A stretch of 64,000 bases of DNA from assembly GCA_964540765.1 (NCBI GenBank), contig CAZINW010000005.1, forward strand, positions 25,699-89,698, written 5' to 3'. Below the pieces are notes generated by a model. The model did no database searches, had not been told where the DNA came from, and saw only the letters and a program-made list of their open reading frames with translations. Below are positions 8,649 to 17,677 of this stretch, piece by piece. Origin of the DNA: CAZJLN01 sp964540765. GTDB taxonomy: Bacteria; Chloroflexota; Anaerolineae; Anaerolineales; Anaerolineaceae. The first letter of the stretch is position 1; every line of letters starts with the position of its first letter. The position numbers and the translations under genes were made by a program.

Positions 8649-9506
8649 TTATATGATGATCTTCTGCCCCATCAATGCGGGAGAAATGGTGTGCCTGTTG
8701 GAGAACTGTCTGAGTTGCTTCTTTACCATGCGAAAATGCTGCATGGTCCAGAAATTATCGGCATCACGACCATACTCATACAAATGGGAGATGATGATCC
8801 TGCCGGTATCAAATGTATTAAAGAACTGGCAAAAGTCTTTCAGTAGGCTGGGAGCAGACATGAGGGCTTCTGCTTTTCCGAGCCACAAATGTGCAAAGAC
8901 GCCGTCCAGCCTGCCAAATTGTGGCAAGGCTGATGCATCGTAACTGCGGGTGTCACCAGGGAAAAGCCAGCGTTTGCCTGAAAATTCAATCAGGTAGCCC
9001 ATTTCCAGCATCCCGTGCTCTCCACGGCTGTGCTGCGCATTGAATGGCGTGATAACCAACGGTCCAAAGGCAAGGGGCATACCCGTCCTTGGGATGATGA
9101 CCCGGGATTTCTCCAGACGGCAAAGCGCATTGACGGTATCCAGCATGAATTCAGGGACGATCCATGTGAGTGCTAAGCTGCATAAATCCGAGAGCAGTTC
9201 CTGATCGAAATGGTCTTTATGATTGTGCGAAAGCACGATCAGTTGCAGGGGCGAGAGGTCTTCCGTGAAGTGCGGCTGGGTGCCCTGCCCGACTCGCGTG
9301 AAAAGCGAGAGGGGGTCCAGCGCCCAATGGATGCCTGCCGTGTGCAAGAGGTAATTGGCAGAGTAGCTTAACCAGAGCGCATCCTGTCCTGAATTATCCT
9401 GCCAATCAGCGACCAGACGCTGCCAGGTCTCCGGATAATTGGCAATTGCATACTGCTTTTTCCTATCCAACCAACCCTGCCGTGCAGGGAAGGGGTCAGT
9501 CGGCAT
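8649..9506 (-). CDS. MBL-fold metal-dependent hydrolase
   Basis: About 285 residues from ATG 9506, overlapping the end of the PfkB gene by 11 bases. The metallo-beta-lactamase motif SHNHKDHFD (HxHxDH) is clear, followed by a His in FNAQHSRG and an Asp in FPGDTR, then a His near the end (ISHLYEYG). The layout is that of the NAPE-PLD/UlaG-like branch, which contains phosphodiesterases and lactonases. Substrate unknown. Being last in the long leftward run behind sugar-phosphate genes suggests hydrolysis of a phosphodiester or lactone in that pathway, for example opening a cyclic or glycerol-linked phosphodiester; this is inference only. Confidence 0.8.
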   Translation of the reverse strand: MPTDPFPARQGWLDRKKQYAIANYPETWQRLVADWQDNSGQDALWLSYSANYLLHTAGIHWALDPLSLFTRVGQGTQPHFTEDLSPLQLIVLSHNHKDHFDQELLSDLCSLALTWIVPEFMLDTVNALCRLEKSRVIIPRTGMPLAFGPLVITPFNAQHSRGEHGMLEMGYLIEFSGKRWLFPGDTRSYDASALPQFGRLDGVFAHLWLGKAEALMSAPSLLKDFCQFFNTFDTGRIIISHLYEYGRDADNFWTMQHFRMVKKQLRQFSNRHTISPALMGQKIII

Positions 9507-10392
9507 AGTAGCGGGCGATGAGTGCCTCAACCTCCTGGATGGGACGATTGAAGACACCCACGGTTTCCATTTTTAGGCTGGTGGCAGCGGCTGCCCATTT
9601 ACCAGCTTCGCGCGGCGGCAGGCTGAGGCGTTTAGCGACATAAGAACCCACGCAGGTATCCCCGCGCCCGCTACGCCCGACCATCGACTTACAGTGGAAG
9701 GGGAAATGATGGAACTTGCCTTCGGCATGAATGAGGACGCCCGCGCGATGGGTGAGGATGATCTCCCTGGCGCCGAGCGATGCAAAGCGCGCTGCTGCCT
9801 TTTCAATATCGGATTCGTCAGTCAGGTATTGGGCTTCCGCTGCATCCGTCTTTAAAATGTCAAGGTGGTGCAGCACCCTTTCCATGTCCGACCAGGGTTC
9901 ATACACCAGCGCTTCGCCGCGCAGGACGCGCACAAAGCCCTGCACATCCGCGGACAGCAGTATGTTGCCTCTTTTGCGTATAGCTATAAAAAACTCGGGC
10001 TCCACCTCACCGCGCAGGCTGGGGCTGACGACGATGGCACGCGCGTCCAGACCGTCCAGGTGTTGCGGCAGGATGGTGCCGGCGATGCTTTTCACATAAA
10101 GGCTGCGCTGATCCACGTTGTGGGTTTTATACTCCAGGGTCATCAAAGTGGAAGCAGGGGAGTAGAGGGGGTAGCAGTCAATGCCGTCGGCGCGGATGTT
10201 CTCCACAACATGGTGGTCCGCCTCCGCCAGCCTGGTGACCACAGCCGCATGGATGCCCAATCGATGTCCCACATGGGCGGCATAATTCATCCCGCCGCCG
10301 TCCACGTAGCGGGTGCCATCGGGGGTGATGAGGGTATCTTTGGTGTAATTACCTGCGTAAATGACATCATAGGATTTCATTGATGCTGTCAT
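9496..10392 (-). CDS. PfkB-family carbohydrate kinase
   Basis: 298 residues from ATG 10392 (GGAGAG just upstream). The fold markers of the ribokinase family are present: an N-terminal GGGMNYAAHVG block for substrate binding, TDAAEAQYL in the middle, and the C-terminal signature GRSGRGDTCVGSYV, in which the Asp of GRGD is the catalytic base. The family phosphorylates sugars, nucleosides or inositol; the archaeal inositol 3-kinase is a PfkB member. Specificity cannot be read from sequence. It lies 11 bases after the PiT gene, in the operon of HAD phosphatases and epimerases, so it probably acts on the same carbohydrate. Confidence 0.85.
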   Translation of the reverse strand: MTASMKSYDVIYAGNYTKDTLITPDGTRYVDGGGMNYAAHVGHRLGIHAAVVTRLAEADHHVVENIRADGIDCYPLYSPASTLMTLEYKTHNVDQRSLYVKSIAGTILPQHLDGLDARAIVVSPSLRGEVEPEFFIAIRKRGNILLSADVQGFVRVLRGEALVYEPWSDMERVLHHLDILKTDAAEAQYLTDESDIEKAAARFASLGAREIILTHRAGVLIHAEGKFHHFPFHCKSMVGRSGRGDTCVGSYVAKRLSLPPREAGKWAAAATSLKMETVGVFNRPIQEVEALIARYYAD

Positions 10393-10402
10393 GATCTCTC
10401 CA

Positions 10403-11407
10403 CTAAAACAAGTTGATGATAAAAGGGATGCCTGCATCAGCCAGCCAGTAGATGCCCGCAGCCAGCAGGGCGGTGACAGGAATGGTGATCAGCCAGGCGG
10501 ATACAATTTCGCCTGCCACGCTCCACCTGACTTTGCTTATGTGATCAGCAGCGCCCACTCCCATGATGGAGGTGCTGACCACCTGGGTGGTGCTGACAGG
10601 CATTCCGAATATGGAGGCCCCCAGGATAACTGCTGCGGAGGCGATTTGAGATGCAAACCCGTGCACTGGGCGGATCTTGTAAAATTTGGAACCCAGGGTT
10701 TTGATCAACTGCCAGCCGCCGATGGAAGTGCCAATGGCGATTGAACCTGCACAGGCAGCAATAACCCAGAAAGGCACCTCGAAACTCGGGATCACTTTGT
10801 CAATCACCAGCCCGAGGGTGATAATCCCCATGGTTTTTTGGGCGTCATTGGTGCCGTGGCTCAGTGCCAGCCCCAGAGAAGTGACGATTTGCAGCTTCTT
10901 GAAGGTAGAGTTGATGCGGGGGGTTGCCTTCCAGCATAGGAGGTAAATGAGGTTGGCGATGAGCAATCCAGCCACAAAACCTACCAAAGGAGATACAAAA
11001 AGACCGATCAAGACCTTAACCACACCAGCCGTCTTGATGGCGCTGAAGCCTGCGCCGGCAACTACCGCGCCGATGATCCCGCCAATGATGGCATGGGATG
11101 AACTGCTTGGGATGCCCAGCCGCCACGTCAGGATGTTCCAGATAATGGCACTGCTGAGGGCAGCAATGATCACCATCATATTGAGCGCTTCTGAATTGAC
11201 AATATCATTGCCGATGGTATTGGCAACTGCCACGCCAAAGATGAACGGACCTGCCAGGGTGGCGATGGCAGTCATTGCCAGGGCTGAGCGCGGACCCATG
11301 GCTCTTGACGAGATCATGGTAGCCACAATATTGGATGAATCATGCACCCCGTTGAGAAAATCAAACAGCAGCGCCAGGATGATCAGGATAATCAGCGTGA
11401 TTGACAT
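10403..11407 (-). CDS. pit: PiT-family inorganic phosphate transporter
   Basis: 334 residues and about ten membrane helices. Both PiT signature repeats are visible: the N-terminal DFLNGVHDSSNIVATMI and the C-terminal-half LSHGTNDAQKTMGII. PiT proteins move phosphate with a cation and can work in either direction. The gene stands nine bases after a DUF47 gene, which is a common pairing. The notable point is the place: inside an operon with several HAD phosphatases and an importer, where it may balance or export phosphate released from imported organophosphate. Confidence 0.95.
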   Translation of the reverse strand: MSITLIILIILALLFDFLNGVHDSSNIVATMISSRAMGPRSALAMTAIATLAGPFIFGVAVANTIGNDIVNSEALNMMVIIAALSSAIIWNILTWRLGIPSSSSHAIIGGIIGAVVAGAGFSAIKTAGVVKVLIGLFVSPLVGFVAGLLIANLIYLLCWKATPRINSTFKKLQIVTSLGLALSHGTNDAQKTMGIITLGLVIDKVIPSFEVPFWVIAACAGSIAIGTSIGGWQLIKTLGSKFYKIRPVHGFASQIASAAVILGASIFGMPVSTTQVVSTSIMGVGAADHISKVRWSVAGEIVSAWLITIPVTALLAAGIYWLADAGIPFIINLF

Positions 11408-11416
11408 GGCTGAACC

Positions 11417-12037
11417 TTATGTGGACTTGACCACGATATCGGCAATGATGTTGGCAGCCTCATCCCCGCGGTCTGCCGCGTTACTCAGGTGACGGTAGAT
11501 TTCGCGCAGCTTCATAATCTTGACGAGCTTCTTCACCTCAGTAACGTCCTTGAACATATCCGCCAGGGCTTCACGGTAGATTTTTTCCACCCGGTTTTCA
11601 ATCGCCTTGGCGCGTTGGACATGATCATGCGCCACGCTGGGATGATTCTGCAGGCATTTGATTGCCGCCTTCAATTCAGCAGCTGCGTCACGCAGCAGGG
11701 TGCAAATACGTATCATATACTCGGTCGGTTCCACCTTCAGCACCACAACCTCCATCATGGTACTGTAGGCATAATCCAGTACATCATCCACAGCGCGTGA
11801 GAGTGCGAAGATATCTTCACGGTCAAAGGGGGTGATGAAAGTCTTGTTCAGCTCGGCAATAAGGATGCGACGCGCTTCATCGGCTTCTTTTTCCTTCTGT
11901 TTGAGCTGGTCCGCCTGTTCCTGGTCCAGCTTTGAGAGGTAGACAATCAGGATTTCAATCCCTTCCAAGGTGAGGGAAGCCTGGTCGTAAAGTAATTGGA
12001 TGAAAATATTGCGTCGTTTTTTGAACATCTTTAACAT
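11417..12037 (-). CDS. DUF47 (PhoU-like) phosphate transport regulator
   Basis: 206 residues from ATG 12037 with GGAGAT seven bases before it. All-helical and highly charged, starting MLKMFKKRRNIF, with the family segments FITPFDREDIFALSRAVDDVLDY and a C-terminal DRGDEAANIIADIVVKS. DUF47 proteins resemble PhoU and regulate or accompany PiT transporters. It sits directly upstream of the PiT gene and four bases after the epimerase-like gene, which supports one message. Confidence 0.92.
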   Translation of the reverse strand: MLKMFKKRRNIFIQLLYDQASLTLEGIEILIVYLSKLDQEQADQLKQKEKEADEARRILIAELNKTFITPFDREDIFALSRAVDDVLDYAYSTMMEVVVLKVEPTEYMIRICTLLRDAAAELKAAIKCLQNHPSVAHDHVQRAKAIENRVEKIYREALADMFKDVTEVKKLVKIMKLREIYRHLSNAADRGDEAANIIADIVVKST

Positions 12038-12041
12038 AGGG

Positions 12042-13067
12042 TTATCTCCGCCAATATTTTTTAAACTTTGCCAAGCAGCCACTTTTTTCCAAAATGGGCA
12101 AACTGCCCGTAATTTCAGCAGGTGTGACAAAAGGTTTGACTTCCAATGTGCGCTGGGCATGCGGGGGTATGTTGGGTGCGATGGCCGCAAAATCCACTTT
12201 GCCCAAACCAGGAGCCAGGTGGTCCTTCAGACCCATGACGTCGTGCAAGTGGATGCCCACCATGCGCCCTGCAAACTGCTCAAGCCAGTACAGGAAAGAT
12301 TCCAGCCCGAGATTTTGCTGCACCTGGATGTGCCCGGTATCCAACTGCCAGCCGAACCAGGGCTGCTTGAATTCTTCCAGAATTTGGGACATTTCATTAA
12401 AATTGGGCATCTCGTAATAATGTAAAAGGTTTTCGATGCCAAGCATCAGGTTACAGTCCCCAGTAAATTCGATAATTTCCCAGAAACTTTTCATCAGGCT
12501 CTGCAAATGGGGTTTCCCGCGCTCGCTGCGGTCAGCGATCATTTTGGCTTTTAGCTGTGCATACTCAGGCGTATTTTCCTTACCCTCCAGGTAGAGAGAC
12601 CTCAGGGTGCGATCCATGGCATCACCGCCAGTGACCCACCCGGAGTGGATCACAACTAATCTGGCACCCAAAAGCCGGGCAGTTTCGATGGTGTTTTTAA
12701 GCACATCCATCCCAGATTGTCGTGATTTTTCATCCAATGAGGTCAACAGGCGGTCTTCGATTTCGAGCTGTTTCATGGGAATAATGGCAGGGCAGGGATT
12801 ATGGAGTGAGTTGAAACAAAACGTGTCGAAATCAATCTGCTCAAATACCTCAGGAGGGATTTGATGGTTGAGCTCGAATCGTGTAAACCCCACTTCACAT
12901 GCTGCCTGCAGGAATTGGTTAATCCCACTGTGGACAGGATCCCAATTGATCGTTGATAATGCGGCATCTATTTGTGCGTCGTAATAAAGTTGTTTGTGAT
13001 CTTCCACCAGCGCCTCATCACTGTCGATCGGGATGGTGCTGCTGTGGCATTTTGAAATACAATCCAT
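12042..13067 (-). CDS. Xylose isomerase-like TIM barrel (sugar epimerase/isomerase)
   Basis: 341 residues. ATG 13067 is chosen for the upstream AAGGAAA and because the protein fold begins there. The AP-endonuclease-2/xylose-isomerase barrel markers are present: FELNHQ (strand 1 Glu), VVIHSG, GIENLLHY with the metal-binding Glu, WQLDTGHI with Asp and His, and GIHLHDV near the end with a second pair of His. Members are sugar epimerases, isomerases or inosose dehydratases. It is clearly paralogous to the C-terminal half of the next gene (13090), with matching phrases such as GIHLHDV/GVHLHDV and LEVKP/LEIGP. Which sugar it acts on is not visible. Confidence 0.8.
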   Translation of the reverse strand: MDCISKCHSSTIPIDSDEALVEDHKQLYYDAQIDAALSTINWDPVHSGINQFLQAACEVGFTRFELNHQIPPEVFEQIDFDTFCFNSLHNPCPAIIPMKQLEIEDRLLTSLDEKSRQSGMDVLKNTIETARLLGARLVVIHSGWVTGGDAMDRTLRSLYLEGKENTPEYAQLKAKMIADRSERGKPHLQSLMKSFWEIIEFTGDCNLMLGIENLLHYYEMPNFNEMSQILEEFKQPWFGWQLDTGHIQVQQNLGLESFLYWLEQFAGRMVGIHLHDVMGLKDHLAPGLGKVDFAAIAPNIPPHAQRTLEVKPFVTPAEITGSLPILEKSGCLAKFKKYWRR

Positions 13068-13089
13068 ACTGTTAATTTCCTTAAAAAGA

Positions 13090-14784
13090 TCAGATTTTTT
13101 GAATACAACCACTCTCAGCAAGCAGTTTTAAACCCTCAGCCAACTCATTGAGACTGGCCCGGGGACCTATTTCCAGCGTGCATTGCACATGGGCGGGAAT
13201 GTAAGGTGCAATCCTGGTGAAGTTCACATCACCCTTGCCCGGCACCTGGTGATCTGTGATGCCGCAGACATCATGCAGGTGCACGCCAATCATGCGCTCC
13301 GAAAAGCGTTCCAACCATTCAAAGTGATCTGCCAGCCCGAGCACATCCAGCGTGTGCGCATGCCCGACATCATATTGGAACCCGAACCAGTCCTTCTTGC
13401 AGAGATCCAGCAAGATTGCCATTTCATCAGGAAGGGGAATGTCGTAATAGCGATAGCGGTTCTCAAGCCCGATGGCAATTCCGCTGCCCCTAGCAAAACA
13501 GATGATCTCTTCCATACTTCGCAAGACCCTATCGAAATGCACCTGCACATACTTTTTGCGGTCGGCAATGGTTTCATCAAGCAGGGTTTGGTAGGCAGGG
13601 GTGTGACGCAAACCAGCCTGGAAAAGCTCACGCAGGCGATAATCGCGCGATTTATCGCAGACAATACCACCAGGGTGGATTACCACGGAGCGTGAGCCCA
13701 GACAGGTAGCCAGCTCAATCGAGGTTTTGATGTCATCCACGCTGCGGGTGCGGCATTTTTCATCCAGGCTTGAGATGGCAATATCAGCAGATTTCCTGCC
13801 TTCATAAGTCATCTCAGTCGGGCAGGGCTCATGCACGGTGGCAATATAAAAACGGTCATGATCATACTGCTGATACAGTGCAGAGGAGACTTTGTGATTT
13901 AACTCAAACCTGGCAAAACCGATCTTTTTGGCTTCGATAAAAGTTTGGTTGAAAGGCATGGGCTGGTCAATGCCCCACATGGTGGAAAGGGCGGCATCGT
14001 AAAGCACTTCCTCTGTATGCAATGAGGCTGGCTGGTCGGGGATTTTCGGGAAAACGTCCAGCAGCTCACCTAAAGTAGCGATGCAAAGGTCAGGGCGGAT
14101 TATCAACTTCGTTTCACCGCGGCTTTCATCATCTGGGTCATCAATCTGGTTCCCGTTGCTCTCCCGAAGGATGACCTGCCCGTAACCTGCCTGGCGGGCT
14201 CCGACCAGGTCCCTGGTGGGGTCATTGCCGACGTAGGCACAGTTTTCCGGGCTTACACCCATTTGCCTGGCTGCAGAGATAAATAAAGAGGGATGGGGTT
14301 TGCGCCTGCCGAAGGTGGTCGAGAGGATCACGCAGGAAAAGAGATCGGTCAGTCCATTTTTAGCCAGCATTTGCGGGGTTTCAGTCGATGAGGTGGTGTT
14401 GCTGATGATAGCCAGCCGGTATCCACGCCCTGCCAGTGTCCGGATCGTGTCGACGGTATCTGGGGGCAGTGCCTGATCCCTTCTGCCATGCCACAGTTGG
14501 TTGAGTTTCTTCGCGTTTGGGATTACAAAATCGGCAGGGTAATCCGGGAGGAGAAATTTTGACCATAAGTCCTCTTCGGATAGCTCACACAGGGTTTTCA
14601 GGCAGAACTTGCGATATTGCTTCTCCCTGAGATGGAGAATTTCTGCCAACTCCTCAGCCGGTCTGCCCCAACCCAACAACTTCCGCAACTGGTGCATGGC
14701 TGGCAGTCGGTAGGTATGTTTTTTGGAGGTGATGCGCAGGGTGCCACCGACATCAAAGCAAATTGCATAAATAGAATGTTCCAT
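13090..14784 (-). CDS. HAD phosphatase fused to TIM-barrel sugar epimerase
   Basis: 564 residues in two parts. Residues 1 to about 245 form a HAD hydrolase: motif I FDVGGT (second Asp replaced by Gly, usual in this branch), motif II SNTTS, Lys in GRRKPHP, motif III YVGNDPTRD. From about 255 a xylose-isomerase-like barrel follows, with ARFELNH, VVIHPGG, GLENRYRYY, YDVGHAH and GVHLHDV. The barrel is a paralogue of the adjacent gene at 12042. The fusion suggests that one chain first removes a phosphate and then isomerises the product, or that the HAD part acts as a partner module. No clear ribosome site is seen before ATG 14784, which lies 16 bases after the previous gene. Confidence 0.85.
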   Translation of the reverse strand: MEHSIYAICFDVGGTLRITSKKHTYRLPAMHQLRKLLGWGRPAEELAEILHLREKQYRKFCLKTLCELSEEDLWSKFLLPDYPADFVIPNAKKLNQLWHGRRDQALPPDTVDTIRTLAGRGYRLAIISNTTSSTETPQMLAKNGLTDLFSCVILSTTFGRRKPHPSLFISAARQMGVSPENCAYVGNDPTRDLVGARQAGYGQVILRESNGNQIDDPDDESRGETKLIIRPDLCIATLGELLDVFPKIPDQPASLHTEEVLYDAALSTMWGIDQPMPFNQTFIEAKKIGFARFELNHKVSSALYQQYDHDRFYIATVHEPCPTEMTYEGRKSADIAISSLDEKCRTRSVDDIKTSIELATCLGSRSVVIHPGGIVCDKSRDYRLRELFQAGLRHTPAYQTLLDETIADRKKYVQVHFDRVLRSMEEIICFARGSGIAIGLENRYRYYDIPLPDEMAILLDLCKKDWFGFQYDVGHAHTLDVLGLADHFEWLERFSERMIGVHLHDVCGITDHQVPGKGDVNFTRIAPYIPAHVQCTLEIGPRASLNELAEGLKLLAESGCIQKI

Positions 14785-14800
14785 AATTGATCTGGGTTTC

Positions 14801-16234
14801 TTATTGATTTTTCAGGCAGGCGATATCCAATAATTCGCAGAAATTATCGATGTAAAAGTCAGCAGTGGCATCTCTGTCATAGTTGAAGGCGATCGTTTTC
14901 ATCCCCACGCTCCTGGCGCCGTCCAGTTCGCTCTTCTTGTGACCGATGAAAATTGCCTGTGTCGGATCAACGCCAGCCTGGGTGAGTGCCATTTCATACA
15001 TGGATGGATCCGGCTTGCGCATGCCCAGCTCCCTTGAGCTAATGACCGCATCCCAAACATCGCCAAAGCCAAATTCGTCAAACCATTCCAATTTTTTGGA
15101 ATAGGGCATGGCTGTATCCGTGATGATCCCAAGGATGAACCCTCGTTGCTTCAGTTCGACGATGGTTTCGGGCACGCCTTCCAGGATCTCAACCGTGTCG
15201 TCGTCCAAGCTGATGGCGCTGATCCCTTCAGCAATCTCCTCCGGTGCTTGAATGCCATAGAGCCGGATGACCTGTTCATAATAATCATGGCGTTTGATCT
15301 GCCCCATGAAGGCAAGGTTCTTGAGTCTTTCCTTTTCAGTATCAAGATTGGGCGCGGGGTAGATCACCCTGCCGCTGAGAAACTGATTCAAATGCTCGTT
15401 TTTTCGGGGTCGGTAATAAAGAATATCACCGGCATCAAAAAAGAGAGCTTTGATGGTCGCAGGTTTGTGGTTGACAGCAAATTGAAGGTCGTTTCCAATT
15501 TCCCTGTGCAGGATTGGCAGAAGTTCCTCCATGTTTTCAATGACAGCATCTGGTACAGCGCCTTCATCGGGGTCGCCGTTATCATAAGGGTGCTTGATCT
15601 GCACTGACAGGCTGTATCCTGCTAATTTTGATCCCAAAACATCACGGTTGACCTTATCTCCTACGTAGGCGCAGGCACTTGTTGGCAGGTTAGCAAGCCT
15701 GGCAGCATAAAAAAAAATGGAGGGGTCAGGTTTGCGACGTCCATATGCTGAAGATAAAATGATTTGATCAAAAAAATCAATGATGCCGTAGGATTTTAGA
15801 TTGTATGGAACCTGATTGACGCTCTGTGTGTTACTGATGCAGCCGATTTTCAAACCCATTTGCCTGATTTTGCTCAAAACCGCGGGAATTTCCGCCCGCA
15901 TTTCCCGCACATAAAGCTGCGTCTCGTACAGGAATGCCAGCTCTTCGCCGATTGGATGCAGTGCTTCCCTGTCGATGGATAGGTCTTTCAAATAGTAATT
16001 AGCCCAGATCTCAGCCGAAGGCAGTTCAATATTGGTCTGCATATTCCAGCGGTTATAGGTAGCCGCGCCTGAAGTGATCATATCTGTGAGCTGTTCATCT
16101 GTGACTGGAAGTGAGATCCCTGCGCGAAGCAGGCAATCCCTGATCACATGGCAATGTTCAATCCTGTACTGCCGCGTGAAACGAAAGGTATCAATTGTAC
16201 CGCCCATGTCAAAGAATATAGCTTGAAGACTCAT
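14801..16234 (-). CDS. Tandem double-HAD phosphatase
   Basis: 477 residues made of two HAD domains. The first (1 to about 245) has FFDMGGT, SNTQS, GRRKPDPS and YVGDKVNRD. The second (about 262 to 477) starts at ALFFDAGD and continues with TDTAMP, GMRKPDPSM and FIGHKKSELD. The first is close in sequence to the other HAD domains of the island (13090, 29203, 31556). The second is more distant and belongs to the general HAD-IA group. In both, the usual DxDx(T/V) has Gly or Ala-Gly at the second Asp region. Two active sites on one chain could remove phosphates from two positions or substrates. ATG 16234 follows GGGAG. Confidence 0.85.
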   Translation of the reverse strand: MSLQAIFFDMGGTIDTFRFTRQYRIEHCHVIRDCLLRAGISLPVTDEQLTDMITSGAATYNRWNMQTNIELPSAEIWANYYLKDLSIDREALHPIGEELAFLYETQLYVREMRAEIPAVLSKIRQMGLKIGCISNTQSVNQVPYNLKSYGIIDFFDQIILSSAYGRRKPDPSIFFYAARLANLPTSACAYVGDKVNRDVLGSKLAGYSLSVQIKHPYDNGDPDEGAVPDAVIENMEELLPILHREIGNDLQFAVNHKPATIKALFFDAGDILYYRPRKNEHLNQFLSGRVIYPAPNLDTEKERLKNLAFMGQIKRHDYYEQVIRLYGIQAPEEIAEGISAISLDDDTVEILEGVPETIVELKQRGFILGIITDTAMPYSKKLEWFDEFGFGDVWDAVISSRELGMRKPDPSMYEMALTQAGVDPTQAIFIGHKKSELDGARSVGMKTIAFNYDRDATADFYIDNFCELLDIACLKNQ

Positions 16235-16288
16235 CGCGATGCTCCCGGGAAGCCTTTTAGAATAATCACCTGGCGCCTATTTTAGTTT

Positions 16289-16324
16289 CAGGCACGGGGG
16301 AGACCCCCACCAGCCCCGTGCCTG
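16289..16324. terminator. GC-rich hairpin after the first binding-protein gene
   Basis: A perfect 11-base stem (CAGGCACGGGG with CCCCGTGCCTG) around a 14-base loop. It lies in the 112-base gap between the solute-binding protein gene and the double-HAD gene, both read leftward. On the minus strand there is no run of U after it. It may therefore lower read-through or protect the 3' end of the binding-protein message, giving more binding protein than enzymes, rather than end transcription fully. Confidence 0.5.
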
Positions 16325-16346
16325 GTTTTCAATTGCTACTTATGTG

Positions 16347-17549
16347 TTATTTCTTGCCCAGGTTGATTAGGTACATGTCGCGGGCTTTAATGATATTGTC
16401 ATAAACAAAGCCATCAATTACTGACCAGGTGTTGTCCTTAACTTCAGCAAAGGGCAGAGCGCCTTCTGGTGGGGGCATTTGGGGATTCGGCAGGTAGGTG
16501 CCAATCTTATACCAGGGATCGATGCCTTCGAGCGTGGTGATAAAGCGGATCCACAGCTTAGCACCATTTGGGTGCGGTGCCTGGTTGAGGATGCCTATAT
16601 AAGATTGTGTGGAGACGCCGCCAACCGGTTCAAGATCCCAGCATAATTCAAACGCCAGATTGCCATCGAGGACATCGGGGTAATTTCCATATGATCCAAA
16701 TGCCAGGAAGCTTTCTGTCATTCCAGGGGTGGCAAAGGCGGAGTCAACCTCATCACCACCGGGCTGCGGAATTGGATTGTTCTGAGCAAATCTCTTTAAC
16801 CACAACCAGCCTGCATCCTCTGTATCCGCATCCAATACAGGATCGGTGCCATAGAATGCTTTATAGGCTGCAGCCATTTCTTCTGGGTGAGCCACAAAGG
16901 TCATCAGTTTTCCCAGTGTTGAGGCATCATTCAGCGGGTCTTCGATGAAGATTTTGCTGTTCCATTGAGGTTCAGTTAATTCCCAGATATTGGAGATGGG
17001 GCAGGTATCGTTCAATTCACTGTTATAAGCCCAGGTTTGGCTGCCCAATCTTGAGACAAGCAGGGGATCCTGGAATTCTACCGGAATGACATCAGCAACA
17101 TCGCTTGGAACGAATTTCCAAACATATCCTTTGGGGACCAGTTCACCCTTGATGGTGGGACCGCCGCTGCTGAACCAAACATCGCCGACAAAGGCTTCAG
17201 CTTTCTGCTCTTCCTGGGTTTTTAATAAAACATCATCACCGCCGAGATCGAAAGCCTGGACGTCGATTTCGGGATAGAGCTCTTCAAAGGTCAGGGCTGC
17301 CTTTTCGGTTTTTGATGAGTTGGCATAGACAAGCAGCGCGCCTTCTGCCTTGGCGGCTGCTTCGATGGCTGCCCAGTCCTGTTTCCCGGTGTCATATACA
17401 CCAAGTTGATTGGTTCTCAGCCATTCATCCTTGGCTCCGCTATAACCAGACTCACTTTCAGTGGTTTCTTCAGTTGCCGGAGCTTTTGTGCAAGCTGCCA
17501 GCATGCTGATGGCAATGACGATTGCCAAAATTGAATATACTTTTTTCAT
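16347..17549 (-). CDS. ABC importer solute-binding lipoprotein (Fbp/AfuA type), copy 1
   Basis: 400 residues from ATG 17549 with AGGAGGAAGG upstream. The signal peptide ends in a lipobox LAAC, so the mature protein is a lipoprotein. The body is a periplasmic-binding type II fold; phrases such as LLVYANSSKTEKAA and FLAFGSYGNYPDV resemble family-1/Fe3+-type binding proteins. Members of this family bind ferric iron, polyamines, phosphonates or sugar phosphates (AfuA). I see no Tyr-pair typical of iron binding. It belongs to the complete importer with 17678 (ATPase) and 18774 (permease), and is paralogous to 21798. Confidence 0.85.
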   Translation of the reverse strand: MKKVYSILAIVIAISMLAACTKAPATEETTESESGYSGAKDEWLRTNQLGVYDTGKQDWAAIEAAAKAEGALLVYANSSKTEKAALTFEELYPEIDVQAFDLGGDDVLLKTQEEQKAEAFVGDVWFSSGGPTIKGELVPKGYVWKFVPSDVADVIPVEFQDPLLVSRLGSQTWAYNSELNDTCPISNIWELTEPQWNSKIFIEDPLNDASTLGKLMTFVAHPEEMAAAYKAFYGTDPVLDADTEDAGWLWLKRFAQNNPIPQPGGDEVDSAFATPGMTESFLAFGSYGNYPDVLDGNLAFELCWDLEPVGGVSTQSYIGILNQAPHPNGAKLWIRFITTLEGIDPWYKIGTYLPNPQMPPPEGALPFAEVKDNTWSVIDGFVYDNIIKARDMYLINLGKK

Positions 17550-17677
17550 CAGACCTTCCTCCTTAAATTTAATCAATTAACGGTGAAATTCAAACTTTTC
17601 TGCCTGTTTTTTGGCTTCAGATTGCCTCCGATCACTCATCCACTGCATAAGTCTTAATGTCATTGATATGATTTTTC

